The notes below the pieces were generated by a model, which saw only the letters and a program-made list of their open reading frames with translations, ran no database searches and had not been told where the DNA came from. From Paenibacillus sp. FSL M7-0420 (GTDB lineage Bacteria > Bacillota > Bacilli > Paenibacillales > Paenibacillaceae), in assembly GCF_038002345.1 (NCBI RefSeq), contig NZ_JBBOCJ010000001.1, positions 5,518,001 through 5,582,000 of the forward strand: a stretch of 64,000 nt of DNA. The letters are read 5' to 3'. This document shows, in pieces, positions 53,847-63,608 of the stretch. Numbering within the stretch: position 1 is the first letter of the stretch; each line of letters begins with the position of its first letter. The translations under genes and the position numbers were made by a program.

Positions 53847-55838
53847 ATGCGTTTTCGTCAGGTTCATCTTGATTTCCATACCTCAGAAGCCATTCCCGGC
53901 ATTGGCCGGGACTTCTCCAGAGCCCAGTTCCAGTCCATGCTGCGTACAGGTCATGTTGACTCGGTCACCGTATTCTCCAAATGCCATCACGGCTGGGCCT
54001 ATCACCCGAGTGAAGCCAATGAGATGCACCCCGAGCTCACCTTCGACTTGCTGGGTGAAATGATTGAGGCTGCCCATGAGATCGGAGTCCGTACACCGGT
54101 GTATTTATCGGCCGGCCTGGACGAGAAGCTGGCCCGCCGCCACCCGGAGTGGCTGATCCGTGATGCCGAGGACCGGACCCGGTGGGTGAAGGATTTCATG
54201 ACACCGGGTTACCACGAGTTCTGTATGAACACCCCTTATCTGGACATCCTGCTGGCCCAGATTCATGAGGCGGCTTCCCGGTACGATGCTGACGGCATCT
54301 TCCTGGACATCGTTGGTTGCCGTAAATGCCGCTGCCAATATTGCGTCACCGCTCTGCGGGCCGCGGGCCAGGACCCCCGGGATGAAGCTGCCGTCATCGC
54401 CCTTGGTGAGCAGACTTACCTGAATTATGCCCGCCGTGTGCGGGAGACTCTGGATGCCGTCAAGCCTGGACTTCCTGTCTATCACAACAACGGCCATCAG
54501 CAGCGGGGACGCCGCGATCTGGTACAGGTCAACAGCCATCTGGAGCTGGAGTCGCTTCCTACCGGAGGCTGGGGTTATGATCATTTCCCGCTGTCCGCAC
54601 GCTACGCTCAGACACTAGGTATGGAATTCCTCGGCATGACCGGTAAATTCCATACCTCCTGGGGCGAATTCGGCGGCTATAAGCATCCGAACGCGCTGCG
54701 GTTCGAGACTGCGCTTAGCCTGGCCCACGGCGCCAGATGCTCTATCGGTGACCAGCTCCATCCCTCCGGCCTGATGGATGAGGCAACTTACGCCCTGATC
54801 GGCGCTGCCTACAGCGAGGTCGAGGCGAAGGAGGAATGGTGCAGCGGAGTTACGTCCGTTGCAGATATTGCCGTCCTGTCCCTGGAGGCAGCACGCGAAG
54901 CCTGCCCCGGCGGACAGGCACGCAGGGGGGAACGCAATCTGGCCGATGCCGGTGCGGTACGCATACTGACAGAAGGCCATTACCTGTATGATATCGTAGA
55001 TACATTCAGCGATTTCACCGCCTACAAAGTGCTGGTGCTGCCCGATGAGGTGCACGTATGGCCGGAGCTTGCCGACGCGATCAGGGCCTTTACCGCCGGA
55101 GGCGGCAAGGTGCTGGCCACCGGACGCTCCGGCCTGAATCCGGCAGATGATGCGTTTGCGCTGGACCTCGGAATCAGCTGGCTGGGAGCCAACCCTTACC
55201 GTCCCGCTTACTTTAAGCCGTATTTCACGCCCGGCGCGCTGCTGCCCGCCTCCTATGTAATGTACGGCGAAGGCCAGCTAATCGAATTGCAGGAAGGACA
55301 AGGAGAGGCGCTAGGACATCTGGAGAATCCTTATTTCAACCGCGATGTCTTCGCCTTCTGCTCCCACCAGCATACACCGGGCGCCATGGAGAACAACGGT
55401 CCGGGGATGGTGGAGAGCAGCAGCGGCATCTATATTGCCTGGGATGTATTCAGCGAGTATGCGGATGCCGGCCCTCTCATCCTGAAGGAGATGGTGCTGC
55501 ATGCACTGTCGCGGCTGCTCCCTCAGCCGTCACTGCGTACGAATCTGCCGGCCCGCGGCATAACGACCCTGCAGTATCAGCAGGCAGAGCAGCGCTATGT
55601 GCACCATCTGCTCTACGCCGCTCCTACGCTCAAAGGCCGGATCGAAGTCATCGAGGATATTGTGCCGCTGCGGGACATTTCTGTCAGCCTGCGCCTCCCC
55701 TCCTCTGATCCCGTGCACCGTGTCTATCTGGCCCCGTCAATGACAGAGCTGCCGTTCACGTTCAGCAGCGGGGGTGAGATTAACTATACGATTCCTTACC
55801 TGGAGAATCACCAGATGGCGGTAATCGAGCTGGTATAG
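53847..55838 (+). CDS. Glycoside-hydrolase-like protein with beta-galactosidase trimerisation-type domain (GHL6-like)
   Basis: 663 residues; AAGGGG lies 10 nt before the ATG. Residues 1 to about 330 look like a TIM barrel of the 'hypothetical glycosyl hydrolase 6' kind: FRQVHLDFHTSEAIPGIG, VDSVTVFSKCHHGWAYHPSE, DGIFLDIVGCRKCRCQYC with a likely catalytic Asp in FLDIV, and HLELESLPTGGWGYDHFPLS with candidate Glu residues. Residues about 345-560 resemble the A4 beta-galactosidase trimerisation (GATase-like) domain (VLVLPDEVHVWPELADAI, GGGKVLATGRSG), and the last 100 residues a beta-sandwich. The Cys cluster CRKCRCQYC is unusual. No signal peptide, so it acts on imported sugars. Specificity unknown. 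Confidence 0.75.
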   Translation: MRFRQVHLDFHTSEAIPGIGRDFSRAQFQSMLRTGHVDSVTVFSKCHHGWAYHPSEANEMHPELTFDLLGEMIEAAHEIGVRTPVYLSAGLDEKLARRHPEWLIRDAEDRTRWVKDFMTPGYHEFCMNTPYLDILLAQIHEAASRYDADGIFLDIVGCRKCRCQYCVTALRAAGQDPRDEAAVIALGEQTYLNYARRVRETLDAVKPGLPVYHNNGHQQRGRRDLVQVNSHLELESLPTGGWGYDHFPLSARYAQTLGMEFLGMTGKFHTSWGEFGGYKHPNALRFETALSLAHGARCSIGDQLHPSGLMDEATYALIGAAYSEVEAKEEWCSGVTSVADIAVLSLEAAREACPGGQARRGERNLADAGAVRILTEGHYLYDIVDTFSDFTAYKVLVLPDEVHVWPELADAIRAFTAGGGKVLATGRSGLNPADDAFALDLGISWLGANPYRPAYFKPYFTPGALLPASYVMYGEGQLIELQEGQGEALGHLENPYFNRDVFAFCSHQHTPGAMENNGPGMVESSSGIYIAWDVFSEYADAGPLILKEMVLHALSRLLPQPSLRTNLPARGITTLQYQQAEQRYVHHLLYAAPTLKGRIEVIEDIVPLRDISVSLRLPSSDPVHRVYLAPSMTELPFTFSSGGEINYTIPYLENHQMAVIELV

Positions 55839-56071
55839 CCGGAAGAACGGCGGTTACTCCGCCCTGCCATTCATGCCAGACAGGCTTACAAGTTGCCCGG
55901 ACGCAGCTTTGTAGGCCTGTTTCTGCTTCCCGGTCCAGGCAGTCAAAATAACATAAGAAAACTAAAAAAAATGAAAGACTCTCCAATTTCCGTTCCAGAC
56001 TCCTCTTCTGCCGGATCAATCGCTCAAAATATCGCAAAACATGATGCGGAAAAACAGTTCCGTTTCTATTT

Positions 56072-56077
56072 TATAAT
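56072..56077 (+). promoter_or_regulatory. -10 element of the GH43 gene
   Basis: TATAAT, about 90 bp before the ATG. No convincing -35 hexamer stands 17 bp upstream, so an activator may be needed. Confidence 0.4.
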
Positions 56078-56100
56078 GAATGCGTAGCGCTACAAATTTA

Positions 56101-56114
56101 AGTAAGCGGTTTCA
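56101..56114 (+). promoter_or_regulatory. cre-like (CcpA) site downstream of the promoter
   Basis: AGTAAGCGGTTTCA matches the cre consensus TGWAANCGNTNWCA at every defined position except the first base. Lying about 17 bp after the predicted transcription start, it could block transcription when glucose is plentiful. Confidence 0.5.
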
Positions 56115-56167
56115 TTCATCGGCACTTAAGCTTTCAGGAGGAAAATTGAACAGATAAGGAGATTATT

Positions 56168-59100
56168 ATGAGGAAAAAAAGTTTGGTGATGTTACCCTTT
56201 GTGATTCTGATGTCCTTCATGCTCGCAGGCATCTCCAGTGCAGAGGTAACCTCTAATTTTGTCAATCCGCTTATGGGAGGTGCTGACCCCACCATCGCCA
56301 GGGCTGCAGACGGCTACTACTATTCAGCTTTTTCTGGCGATAACAATATCACCCTGAAGAGGCATGAGACCATTCTCGGCGTATCTGTGGCCAAGAGCAA
56401 GGTCGTCTGGAAAAAGCCGGATAATTTCGGATTCGTATGGGGTCCCTATATCTACAGGCTGGAGGGCAAATGGTATCTGTACTTCTCTTCCGGCCCCGAG
56501 GAGAGCTACGGTTACGGTCATCCCAGCTCTTATGTCCTGGAGAATGCTTCTCCCGATCCTTTTGAAGGCACGTGGGAGCTTAAGGGCGAATCCGCCAATG
56601 CAGACAGCGACGGGCAGGTTACGGTCAAGCAAGGGCTGCTGAACACGGAGAGCTTCGGTCTGGCCTGCGGAGTGGTATCCATCCAAGGGGAAACCTACTT
56701 CACCTATACCAAGTACTTCTACTACCCGGACCCGAATGACCCTGCAAAGACGAAATTCGACGAGAGTCCGACCATTGTCAAAATGAAGAACCCGTGGACC
56801 CTGGAAGGTCCGGAGGGTACAGTGGCCCGGCCGCAATATGACTGGGAGAAGCAGCACGACAATATCAATGAGGGCGCAGCCGTTGTGGAACGTAATGGCA
56901 AAACCTTCTTCGCCTATTCGGCCAGCAGCTTCATGAACGATAACTATTCTGTAGGGGTATCCGTGGCCGATGCCGGTTCCGATGTGATGCAGGCACAGTC
57001 CTGGGTGAAGCATCCCGAGCCGGTTATGAAAAGATCGGACGAGAACAGCTCCTACGGTCCGGGCTCCCCCCTGTTCCTGAAGTCCGAGGACGATACCGAG
57101 GATTGGATTATGTATCACGGCATACCGACCCACGGGCAAGGCGGCGGGAACCGGGGCATCAGAGCCCAGCGCTTCCACTGGGATGATCATGATTACATCA
57201 ATCTTGGAATTCCTTCTAACCCCGGCACTGTCCTGAACAGACCCTCCGGCGAGGAGAGAAGCGAAATCTATGAGGCCGAGGACGCCAGCCTGTCAGGAGT
57301 GTCCCGGATCATCGGCAAAAGCGGTTATGCTTCCGGCGGCCTGTATGAGAAATTCAGCAACAGCAGTGACAATAACTATGCAGAGTTTACAGTGAACACC
57401 AACGCACAAGGAACCTACTCACTGGATTTCAGATACAACAACAATACGCCAAGCGCGGTTAACATGAAATTAAAAGTCAACGGGGGGGCAGCCCGGGATC
57501 TCTCTTTTGCCTCCAACGCAGGCTTTGATGCCAACTTCGATATCCACTCCGTGCATAATATACAGCTCAATGCCGGAAGCAACACGATCCGGTTATCCGG
57601 CAAGAGCGGTCTGGCCCTGGATGCGATGATTATCAAAAGAAGCAGCCTGTACCAGGCCGAAGATGCCGTGCTGTCAGGCAATGCCAGGATTGACAGAGAC
57701 CATGCGGGATATAGCGGAACCGGATTTGCCGGCGGCTTATGGATTGCAAATTCTGGGGTCACCTTCAAGGTCAATGCTGCCAGCGCAGGCAGCTATTCGG
57801 TTAATCTGGGCTACAGCTTAGGGTTTGACGATGACAGAACCCTGAGTATGTATGTGAACGGGCAAAAGATTAAGCGGGTCGATTTCTTCAGCCTGGGCAA
57901 CTGGGACCGCTGGGCCGACCGTTATGACAATGTTTTCCTCAGAGAAGGGGAAAATACGATTATGTACAAATATGACGCCGGCGACACCGGCAATGTCAAT
58001 CTGGACTATATCACGGTCACCGAAGCAACCACTTGGCATTATGGCGCAGAGGATGCCAAGCTGACCGGTGCGGCTGACACTTCTGTCGTGTACGCCAAAG
58101 ACGGCAACATGGGGACCGGTTATATAACCGGACTATCCGCTGCGAACTCCTCGGTAGAGTTTGCTGTAAATGTTGAGAATGCGGCGTCCTATGATGTGAA
58201 ATTGCGATATGCAAAAGCTGATGCAGGCAAAACCCTGGCCCTCTACTTAAACGGCACCCGGATCAGGAGCATTACCCTCCCCGCCACCGGCGGGCCTGCG
58301 GTCTGGAAGGAGCAGCTTGAGACGCTGAGCCTGAAGCAGAGCAAGAACATCATTACCTACAAGAACGAAACGGACAATTCCGGCATGATCAATATCGACA
58401 GTATTCATCTGACCAAGCGCACCCCCTGGAGGTACCAGGCGGAAGATGCCGCCAGAACCGGAAGCCTGCAGATTGCCAGAGATCATCTATGGTATGAGGG
58501 CAACGGATTTGTCGGCGGATTTGAGCAGACAGGAGATTCGCTGAAGTTCGAGGTCAACGTTCCTAATACAGCGGCCTATACCTCAACCCTGCGCTACTCC
58601 GGCGCACAAAGCTCCAACATCACCATGTCGATGTACGTTAACGGGCAGAGAATCAAGCAAATCTCCCTGACCCCGACTGCGAATTGGGAGATGTGGGCCA
58701 ACAGCACCGAGTCCGTGAACCTGAAGTCCGGTAAGAATGTCATTCAATTCATCCGTGAACAGGGCGATACCGGAAGATTCAATATCGACAGCCTCACCAT
58801 TGATAAGACAAGCGGCGGATTCATGAGCTCCATTGCCAAGAAGATCATTCCTGAAAAAATGGTCAAAATCCAGCCGAAGCACAGCGGAAAAGCGCTGGAT
58901 GTAGACCGGGTATCCAGTGATCCGCTGGCGGTCATTAACCAATGGGCGAACGGCGACGGCAATAATCAGCTGTGGAGATTCCTGGATCTCGGCACGGGAT
59001 ATTACCAGATCCAATCGGTTCACAGCGGCCTGGTTATTGATCTTCTTCCCGGCTCAGCGACACAGCAGCTCTGTCAGAATACGATGGCCAAGGGAACGAT

Positions 59101-61699
59101 ACCGGATAGCCAGCAGTGGAAGCTGGTGAAAGACGGGGACTATTACAAGATCGTGAACAAAAGAAATAATAAAGTCATTACTGTAGAAGGCGCATCGAAC
59201 AATAACGGTGCAGCCGTGCGGGTAGCTGATGACCAGGGCAAAGATAATCAGCGTATGAAAATCGAAATCCGCAACCTCAGCAACAGTGAGATCAGCGCCT
59301 TAAGCGAGCTGGGCGGGCGTTATGAGGTAACCTTTAACGCGAGTGGCGGAAGTCCGGAGCAGACGGTTGTTCAGGCTGTATACGGAGAAGCGTTGACTCC
59401 TCCGGCAGTCACGAAGGAAGGCTATGAGCTGGAGGGCTGGTACAACGAGGCTGAGAAATGGGATTTTGCCGCCCGTACCGTGCCTGGCGCATTAACGCTG
59501 ACGGCGAAATGGGAGCTTAAAGCGCCGGAGGTGCAGATCGTCAGTGAAGGCGCGATGCGGGCAGGCTCAGACGGAGTGCTCCGCGCCGCAGGCCAAGGTA
59601 CAGGAACCCTGTCCTACACCTGGTATGTGGACAAGGGAGATGGCTACGGCGAGCCGGTTGGTTCAGGTGACAGGCTGCTGCTTCCGGCGCTGTCGGAAGC
59701 GATGAGCGGGTACCGGTATAAGGCCGTTGTGACCGGCGAAGGCGGCTTAACCGGCGAGCAGGAATACATCCTGCAGGTGCTTCCGGCCGATGCCGAATGG
59801 ACCCCTCCGGGATTCGGTATAGATCTTCCCTCCCGGCTGGAGACCGTCGCGGGCGAGCCGTTGACGCTGCTGGTTGAGCCTACGGGAGATGTAGCGTCCA
59901 TAGCGTGGGAGATGAAACGCCCTGACGGCGGGGATTGGCTGCCTGCAAGCGTTACCGGAGCGGTATATCGCTTCACCCCGGGAATGGAGGATGACGGAAC
60001 ACAGTACCGTGTTGTACTGACCGGAGCAGCAGAAGTGGATTCGGTACGCGTTACCGGAACAGAGCTTAGCCTTAAGGTGTATCCGGCGTATGAGCTTCCT
60101 TCCATCGAGTCATTCACGGCTTCGGCTAATCCGGTAGCCGGGGGAGATTCCGTTACCTTTACCGTTGTAGCCAGCTCGGTCTACGGAGAGCTGAGCTACC
60201 GCTGGCTGAAGAATGACCTTGTGCTGGACGGCGCCACCCGCAGCAGTCTGACTATTGAGAAGGCCGGGGCTGCGGATGCAGGAGCATACAAGGCTGAAGT
60301 AAGTAATAGCCGTATCATCGGTAACCGTTCTTATTCGGATACGGTCAGTACCGGGACCATTGATCTGACCGTCAGCCTTCCGGTGGTAACACCAACGGAC
60401 CCTCCGGTGACGCCGGCAGGTCCGCCAGTATCAACGGCAACTCCTAAGCCGGCACCGCAGCCAACTGCAACGCCGGGTCCGGCGGTTGCTGTCATTACAG
60501 CTGCTCAGCTAAGCGGTCCGGGGACCGACGGAGTGGTTACGGTGCAGGTGGGGCAAGCGGCTGCAGTGGAGCTTCCGGTGAATGCCGGGGAGCTGCTGGG
60601 AACCCGTTCCCTGCGTGTGCAGGGAGACGGAATTGAGCTTGTGCTGGCGCCGGAGCTGCTGAAGCAGCTGGCGGAAGCCGTGCCTGCGGACGGGCGCAGC
60701 GGTGCCAAGCTTCTGCTGACCGCAGAGCCAAAGACGCTGGCCGCAGCGGCGCTGAAGGCCGAAGCAGGCGTCACGCTTAAGGGCAAGCTGATGAATTATG
60801 ATCTTATCGCGTCCGGTGCGGATGGCAAGATCCACCGGCTGGACAAATATCCGGTTCCGGTAAGCCTCAGCTGGCCCGCCGCTGGACTTGATCCGAAGCT
60901 GCTTGGCCTGTACCGTGTGGAGAGTGACGGTACGCTCACCTACCTGGGCGGTGCAGCGGAAGGCAGCGGGTTGAAGGGGCTTCTTGACGGCAGCGGCACC
61001 TACGCGCTGCTGGAGTATTCCAAGCAATTCGACGATGTTCCGGATTCACACTGGGCCTTTGACGCGCTGCGCGAGCTGTCGGCGAAGCATCTGATCCGGG
61101 GCATCTCCGAGCAGGCTTATCAGCCGGACCGGAATATTACCCGGGCTGAATTCGCACAGCTCATGGCGAACACGCTGCAGTTAAGCGGCAGCGGTAGCGG
61201 TAGCAGCGGTAGCAGCAGCGACAGTGCCAGCGACAGTGCCAGCGGTAGCGACAGTGCCAGCGGTAGCGACAGTGCCAGCGGTAGCGACAACAGTAGCGGT
61301 AACGGCAACGGTAGCGATAGCGACAACAGCAGCCGCAGCTTCACAGATGTGCCGCAAGGCGCATGGTATCAGAAGGCGCTCTCCGGCATGGTCGAGGCCG
61401 GCCTGATTACCGGACGGACTCCAGAATCCTTCCAGCCGAATGCAGCGATCAGCCGGGAGGAGATGACCGTCATTCTGATGCGGGCGTATCAGCTCCGGCA
61501 GGGAACCACCCTTCCGGCTGCTGCGCTCAGCCCTTCCTTCAAGGATGCCGGCAGCATCTCCGGCTGGGCAGCGGAACAAGTGGCGGCAGCGGCTTCGCTC
61601 CGCCTGGTGCAAGGGCGGGCTGACGGCACCTTCGCTCCGAAGGCTCCCGCCACTCGTGCCGAAGCTGCGCAGCTCCTGCTGAATTATCTGAAGAAATAA
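56168..61699 (+). CDS. SLH-anchored multidomain GH43 glycosidase
   Basis: 1843 residues. Signal peptide MRKKSLVMLPFVILMSFMLA ending near SSA. GH43 five-bladed propeller (about 30-360) with NPLMGGADPTIARAADGYYY, where the Asp is the general base, and Glu in NINEGAAVVER as likely acid. Four CBM35/CBM6-type modules start near residues 368, 495, 625 and 756 (each opens YxAEDAxLxG). Ricin-type trefoil about 898-1035 (QPKHSGKALDVD, QWKLVKDGDYYKIVNKRNNK), an InlB/Listeria-type repeat 1051-1117 (GYELEGWYNEAEKWDF), Ig-like segments to about 1408, a Pro/Thr linker (1407-1441), a unique beta-rich section, then SLH domains at about 1621, 1725 and 1790. The second follows a 50-residue Ser/Asp/Gly-rich linker. 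It should sit on the S-layer or cell wall and cut arabinose-, xylose- or galactose-containing polymers. Confidence 0.9.
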   Translation: MRKKSLVMLPFVILMSFMLAGISSAEVTSNFVNPLMGGADPTIARAADGYYYSAFSGDNNITLKRHETILGVSVAKSKVVWKKPDNFGFVWGPYIYRLEGKWYLYFSSGPEESYGYGHPSSYVLENASPDPFEGTWELKGESANADSDGQVTVKQGLLNTESFGLACGVVSIQGETYFTYTKYFYYPDPNDPAKTKFDESPTIVKMKNPWTLEGPEGTVARPQYDWEKQHDNINEGAAVVERNGKTFFAYSASSFMNDNYSVGVSVADAGSDVMQAQSWVKHPEPVMKRSDENSSYGPGSPLFLKSEDDTEDWIMYHGIPTHGQGGGNRGIRAQRFHWDDHDYINLGIPSNPGTVLNRPSGEERSEIYEAEDASLSGVSRIIGKSGYASGGLYEKFSNSSDNNYAEFTVNTNAQGTYSLDFRYNNNTPSAVNMKLKVNGGAARDLSFASNAGFDANFDIHSVHNIQLNAGSNTIRLSGKSGLALDAMIIKRSSLYQAEDAVLSGNARIDRDHAGYSGTGFAGGLWIANSGVTFKVNAASAGSYSVNLGYSLGFDDDRTLSMYVNGQKIKRVDFFSLGNWDRWADRYDNVFLREGENTIMYKYDAGDTGNVNLDYITVTEATTWHYGAEDAKLTGAADTSVVYAKDGNMGTGYITGLSAANSSVEFAVNVENAASYDVKLRYAKADAGKTLALYLNGTRIRSITLPATGGPAVWKEQLETLSLKQSKNIITYKNETDNSGMINIDSIHLTKRTPWRYQAEDAARTGSLQIARDHLWYEGNGFVGGFEQTGDSLKFEVNVPNTAAYTSTLRYSGAQSSNITMSMYVNGQRIKQISLTPTANWEMWANSTESVNLKSGKNVIQFIREQGDTGRFNIDSLTIDKTSGGFMSSIAKKIIPEKMVKIQPKHSGKALDVDRVSSDPLAVINQWANGDGNNQLWRFLDLGTGYYQIQSVHSGLVIDLLPGSATQQLCQNTMAKGTIPDSQQWKLVKDGDYYKIVNKRNNKVITVEGASNNNGAAVRVADDQGKDNQRMKIEIRNLSNSEISALSELGGRYEVTFNASGGSPEQTVVQAVYGEALTPPAVTKEGYELEGWYNEAEKWDFAARTVPGALTLTAKWELKAPEVQIVSEGAMRAGSDGVLRAAGQGTGTLSYTWYVDKGDGYGEPVGSGDRLLLPALSEAMSGYRYKAVVTGEGGLTGEQEYILQVLPADAEWTPPGFGIDLPSRLETVAGEPLTLLVEPTGDVASIAWEMKRPDGGDWLPASVTGAVYRFTPGMEDDGTQYRVVLTGAAEVDSVRVTGTELSLKVYPAYELPSIESFTASANPVAGGDSVTFTVVASSVYGELSYRWLKNDLVLDGATRSSLTIEKAGAADAGAYKAEVSNSRIIGNRSYSDTVSTGTIDLTVSLPVVTPTDPPVTPAGPPVSTATPKPAPQPTATPGPAVAVITAAQLSGPGTDGVVTVQVGQAAAVELPVNAGELLGTRSLRVQGDGIELVLAPELLKQLAEAVPADGRSGAKLLLTAEPKTLAAAALKAEAGVTLKGKLMNYDLIASGADGKIHRLDKYPVPVSLSWPAAGLDPKLLGLYRVESDGTLTYLGGAAEGSGLKGLLDGSGTYALLEYSKQFDDVPDSHWAFDALRELSAKHLIRGISEQAYQPDRNITRAEFAQLMANTLQLSGSGSGSSGSSSDSASDSASGSDSASGSDSASGSDNSSGNGNGSDSDNSSRSFTDVPQGAWYQKALSGMVEAGLITGRTPESFQPNAAISREEMTVILMRAYQLRQGTTLPAAALSPSFKDAGSISGWAAEQVAAAASLRLVQGRADGTFAPKAPATRAEAAQLLLNYLKK

Positions 61700-62382
61700 G
61701 TCTTTGGCGGCAAGCGGATATTAACTGCTCTGTAAGGCATAAATAAGGCGTTCCTCCTGGAATAGCATCCGGGGGAGCGCCTCTTGCTGTCCTCAAGCTT
61801 TATTATCCAGCTCCCCGCATGCAAGCCTCTGGCTTTTCCCTTTAACTGAAATTAACTACATGCAAGGAGGTGCGCGCTTTAGCCGTTGAAGCTCTCCCGC
61901 CAAATCCATGTTCCATCGCGCCAGGGATCATATTTAAACAACTGATTGTATTTCCTGCAATAGAACTCTCATATTTTGCTGCGAAATGGGATTCTATTGT
62001 ATTTCGTACAGTAAGATGTTGCATTTCAGGTGAAAAATGGCCTTTGCTCGAGATTCAACTGTACAGAATGCAATAGAGCCCACATTTTTAGCCATTTTTA
62101 CAGATTCTAATGTACAAAATGCAATTGCTATTGCTCTATCTACAACATTCCCCTCACAAACTCGGCCCCACCCCGAGATTGTTGTACAAATGTCATCATT
62201 TCTCCACCACCCAGCAGCAATACGGAGCAAATCCTGCATTTCGTGCAGGAATCCGGCTTACATGCCGGTAAATTGAGAGCCTAGGCTGCATAATGTGCAA
62301 CATTTCCGCCTTGGCCTCTTGTGCCGGGCCTTCTTCTGTCTGCCAAGTAATCTGTCCGCCGGATAATCCCATTCCCTGCAAT
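61700..62382. other. Repeat-containing intergenic region
   Basis: No gene supported. A weak hairpin (61752-61783) follows the SLH gene. Between 61900 and 62280 several copies of a TGTA/TGCA-rich inverted motif occur. Confidence 0.5.
61994..62076. repeat. Inverted repeat, CTATTGTATTTCGTACAGT type
   Basis: Left arm 61994-62012 reads CTATTGTATTTCGTACAGT. The reverse complement of 62058-62076 matches it at 16 of 19 positions. Similar GTACA...TGCAAT pieces recur at about 61938, 62110 and 62180-62190, so this is a cluster of related palindromic units. Confidence 0.6.
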
Positions 62383-62445
62383 AAAAAACACCTTCAAGAT
62401 TGTCTCCCTGTCTTACGGCAGGTTCCATTCTCTTGAAGGTGTTTT
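62383..62445 (-). terminator. Terminator of the DUF4432 gene
   Basis: Minus strand: AAAACACCTTCAAGA, a 31-nt loop, TCTTGAAGGTGTTTT and a T run. The 15-bp stem lies 39 bp after the stop codon. Confidence 0.85.
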
Positions 62446-62483
62446 GGATGGGTCTCACTTTGTCGGGACTGTTCTGGCACCGA

Positions 62484-63608
62484 TTACTTTGCTGCACTCT
62501 GGATCATGCCCGCAAGGGCGGCAATTTCCTCAGGATCACGCGTTGCCCCCAGGATGATCCAGCCGCTGCACTGACTGCGCGGCCCGAGATAGACCGTTTC
62601 ACCGTCTATCGTTTTTTGCTGCATGGAATTGGGCCGCGTTTTGCATGGCTCCAGAGCATACATCCAGTCGGTGACCGCCCGTTTGGCGATCAGTGAACGC
62701 GGATAGCATTGCAGGGAACGGATCACATAGGCTGCGGTATCCTGCCCGGCGTTCACCAGCATCTCGGCGGTCAGCCCGCCGCTTCCGGCTGCGGCTGCGG
62801 GGTAGCCGCAGACCTGCGGCAGATCGGACAACCCTGCCACCAGCTGGGGAACGTATTGATAACAGCGGATCGGGTCCAGCCGGGTTCCGGCATCGTAGAC
62901 AGCCAACGGATCCGCTTCCGGCGGGGCAGAGTCACGGAGCAGCATTTTCTCAGGCAGGACCGGCAGGATATAACTCCCCCCGCCCGCCATGAAGGACCCT
63001 GCCAGCTGGATATGGTATCCGTCATCAACGGGTTGGACGGAATCTGTTACATTTTGCACCGTATCCTCCCGGAACAGGTCAGCCGCTCCGTAAGGGGTAA
63101 TGATGCGGACTGTTTTCTGATACACAGGCGACATTCCATACCCTCTCACCGGAATGTCACCCTCCAGGCAGATGTGCTGCTCATCCCAGCTCAGCCGCAC
63201 CGATTCCGGCAGCGCCGGGGAATAGGACCCCGTCCCATGGACAGTTCTGACCTCATCCGGGGTGCCGAAGATTTCAGGGCCTATAGCAGCTACAGCCGCA
63301 TAGAACCCTGAATCCCAGCCCGATTGCTCATTATCGGTCAGATCTACATGATCCGGATGAAGCAGATACCGCTCATCCCGCTCCCAGCTGATCTTCCCGG
63401 CATCCAGCCTGATTTCCCCGATATCCATCCCCCGCTCCAGTATCACAGTGAAGAGCAGCCGACCATTGCATATGGTCAACAGATGCATTTGCGAGCCGAA
63501 GCGGTCTCTAATCAGCGTCAGACTGACATAACCGCCTTCCGGCAGCGCTTGTGGAAGGTCCGGCTGCAGCCCGGCCAGCGTCAAACTACCAATTTGCTCA
63601 GTGTTCAT
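62484..63608 (-). CDS. DUF4432 aldose-epimerase-like protein
   Basis: 374 residues, no signal peptide. A galactose-mutarotase-like beta-sandwich: TVILERGMDIGEIRLDAGKI (conserved RGMDI block), DSGFYAAVAAIGPEIFGTPD and GDIPVRGYGMSPVYQKT, with later GNYQ-like acidic parts. DUF4432 proteins bind sugars; catalysis is not proven. The AAGGAG site 7 nt before the ATG lies inside the preceding repeat ORF, whose TGA overlaps this ATG (ATGA). It is transcribed after a beta-phosphoglucomutase-like gene, suggesting a role with glucose or galactose phosphates released by the cluster. Confidence 0.83.
   Translation of the reverse strand: MNTEQIGSLTLAGLQPDLPQALPEGGYVSLTLIRDRFGSQMHLLTICNGRLLFTVILERGMDIGEIRLDAGKISWERDERYLLHPDHVDLTDNEQSGWDSGFYAAVAAIGPEIFGTPDEVRTVHGTGSYSPALPESVRLSWDEQHICLEGDIPVRGYGMSPVYQKTVRIITPYGAADLFREDTVQNVTDSVQPVDDGYHIQLAGSFMAGGGSYILPVLPEKMLLRDSAPPEADPLAVYDAGTRLDPIRCYQYVPQLVAGLSDLPQVCGYPAAAAGSGGLTAEMLVNAGQDTAAYVIRSLQCYPRSLIAKRAVTDWMYALEPCKTRPNSMQQKTIDGETVYLGPRSQCSGWIILGATRDPEEIAALAGMIQSAAK

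Larger units (their letters stand above)
55839..56167. other. Promoter and leader region of the giant GH43 gene
   Basis: About 330 bp without a gene. TATAAT at 56072-56077, a cre-like site at 56101-56114 and an AGGAGG-type site near 56136 just before an A-rich leader. Confidence 0.5.
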
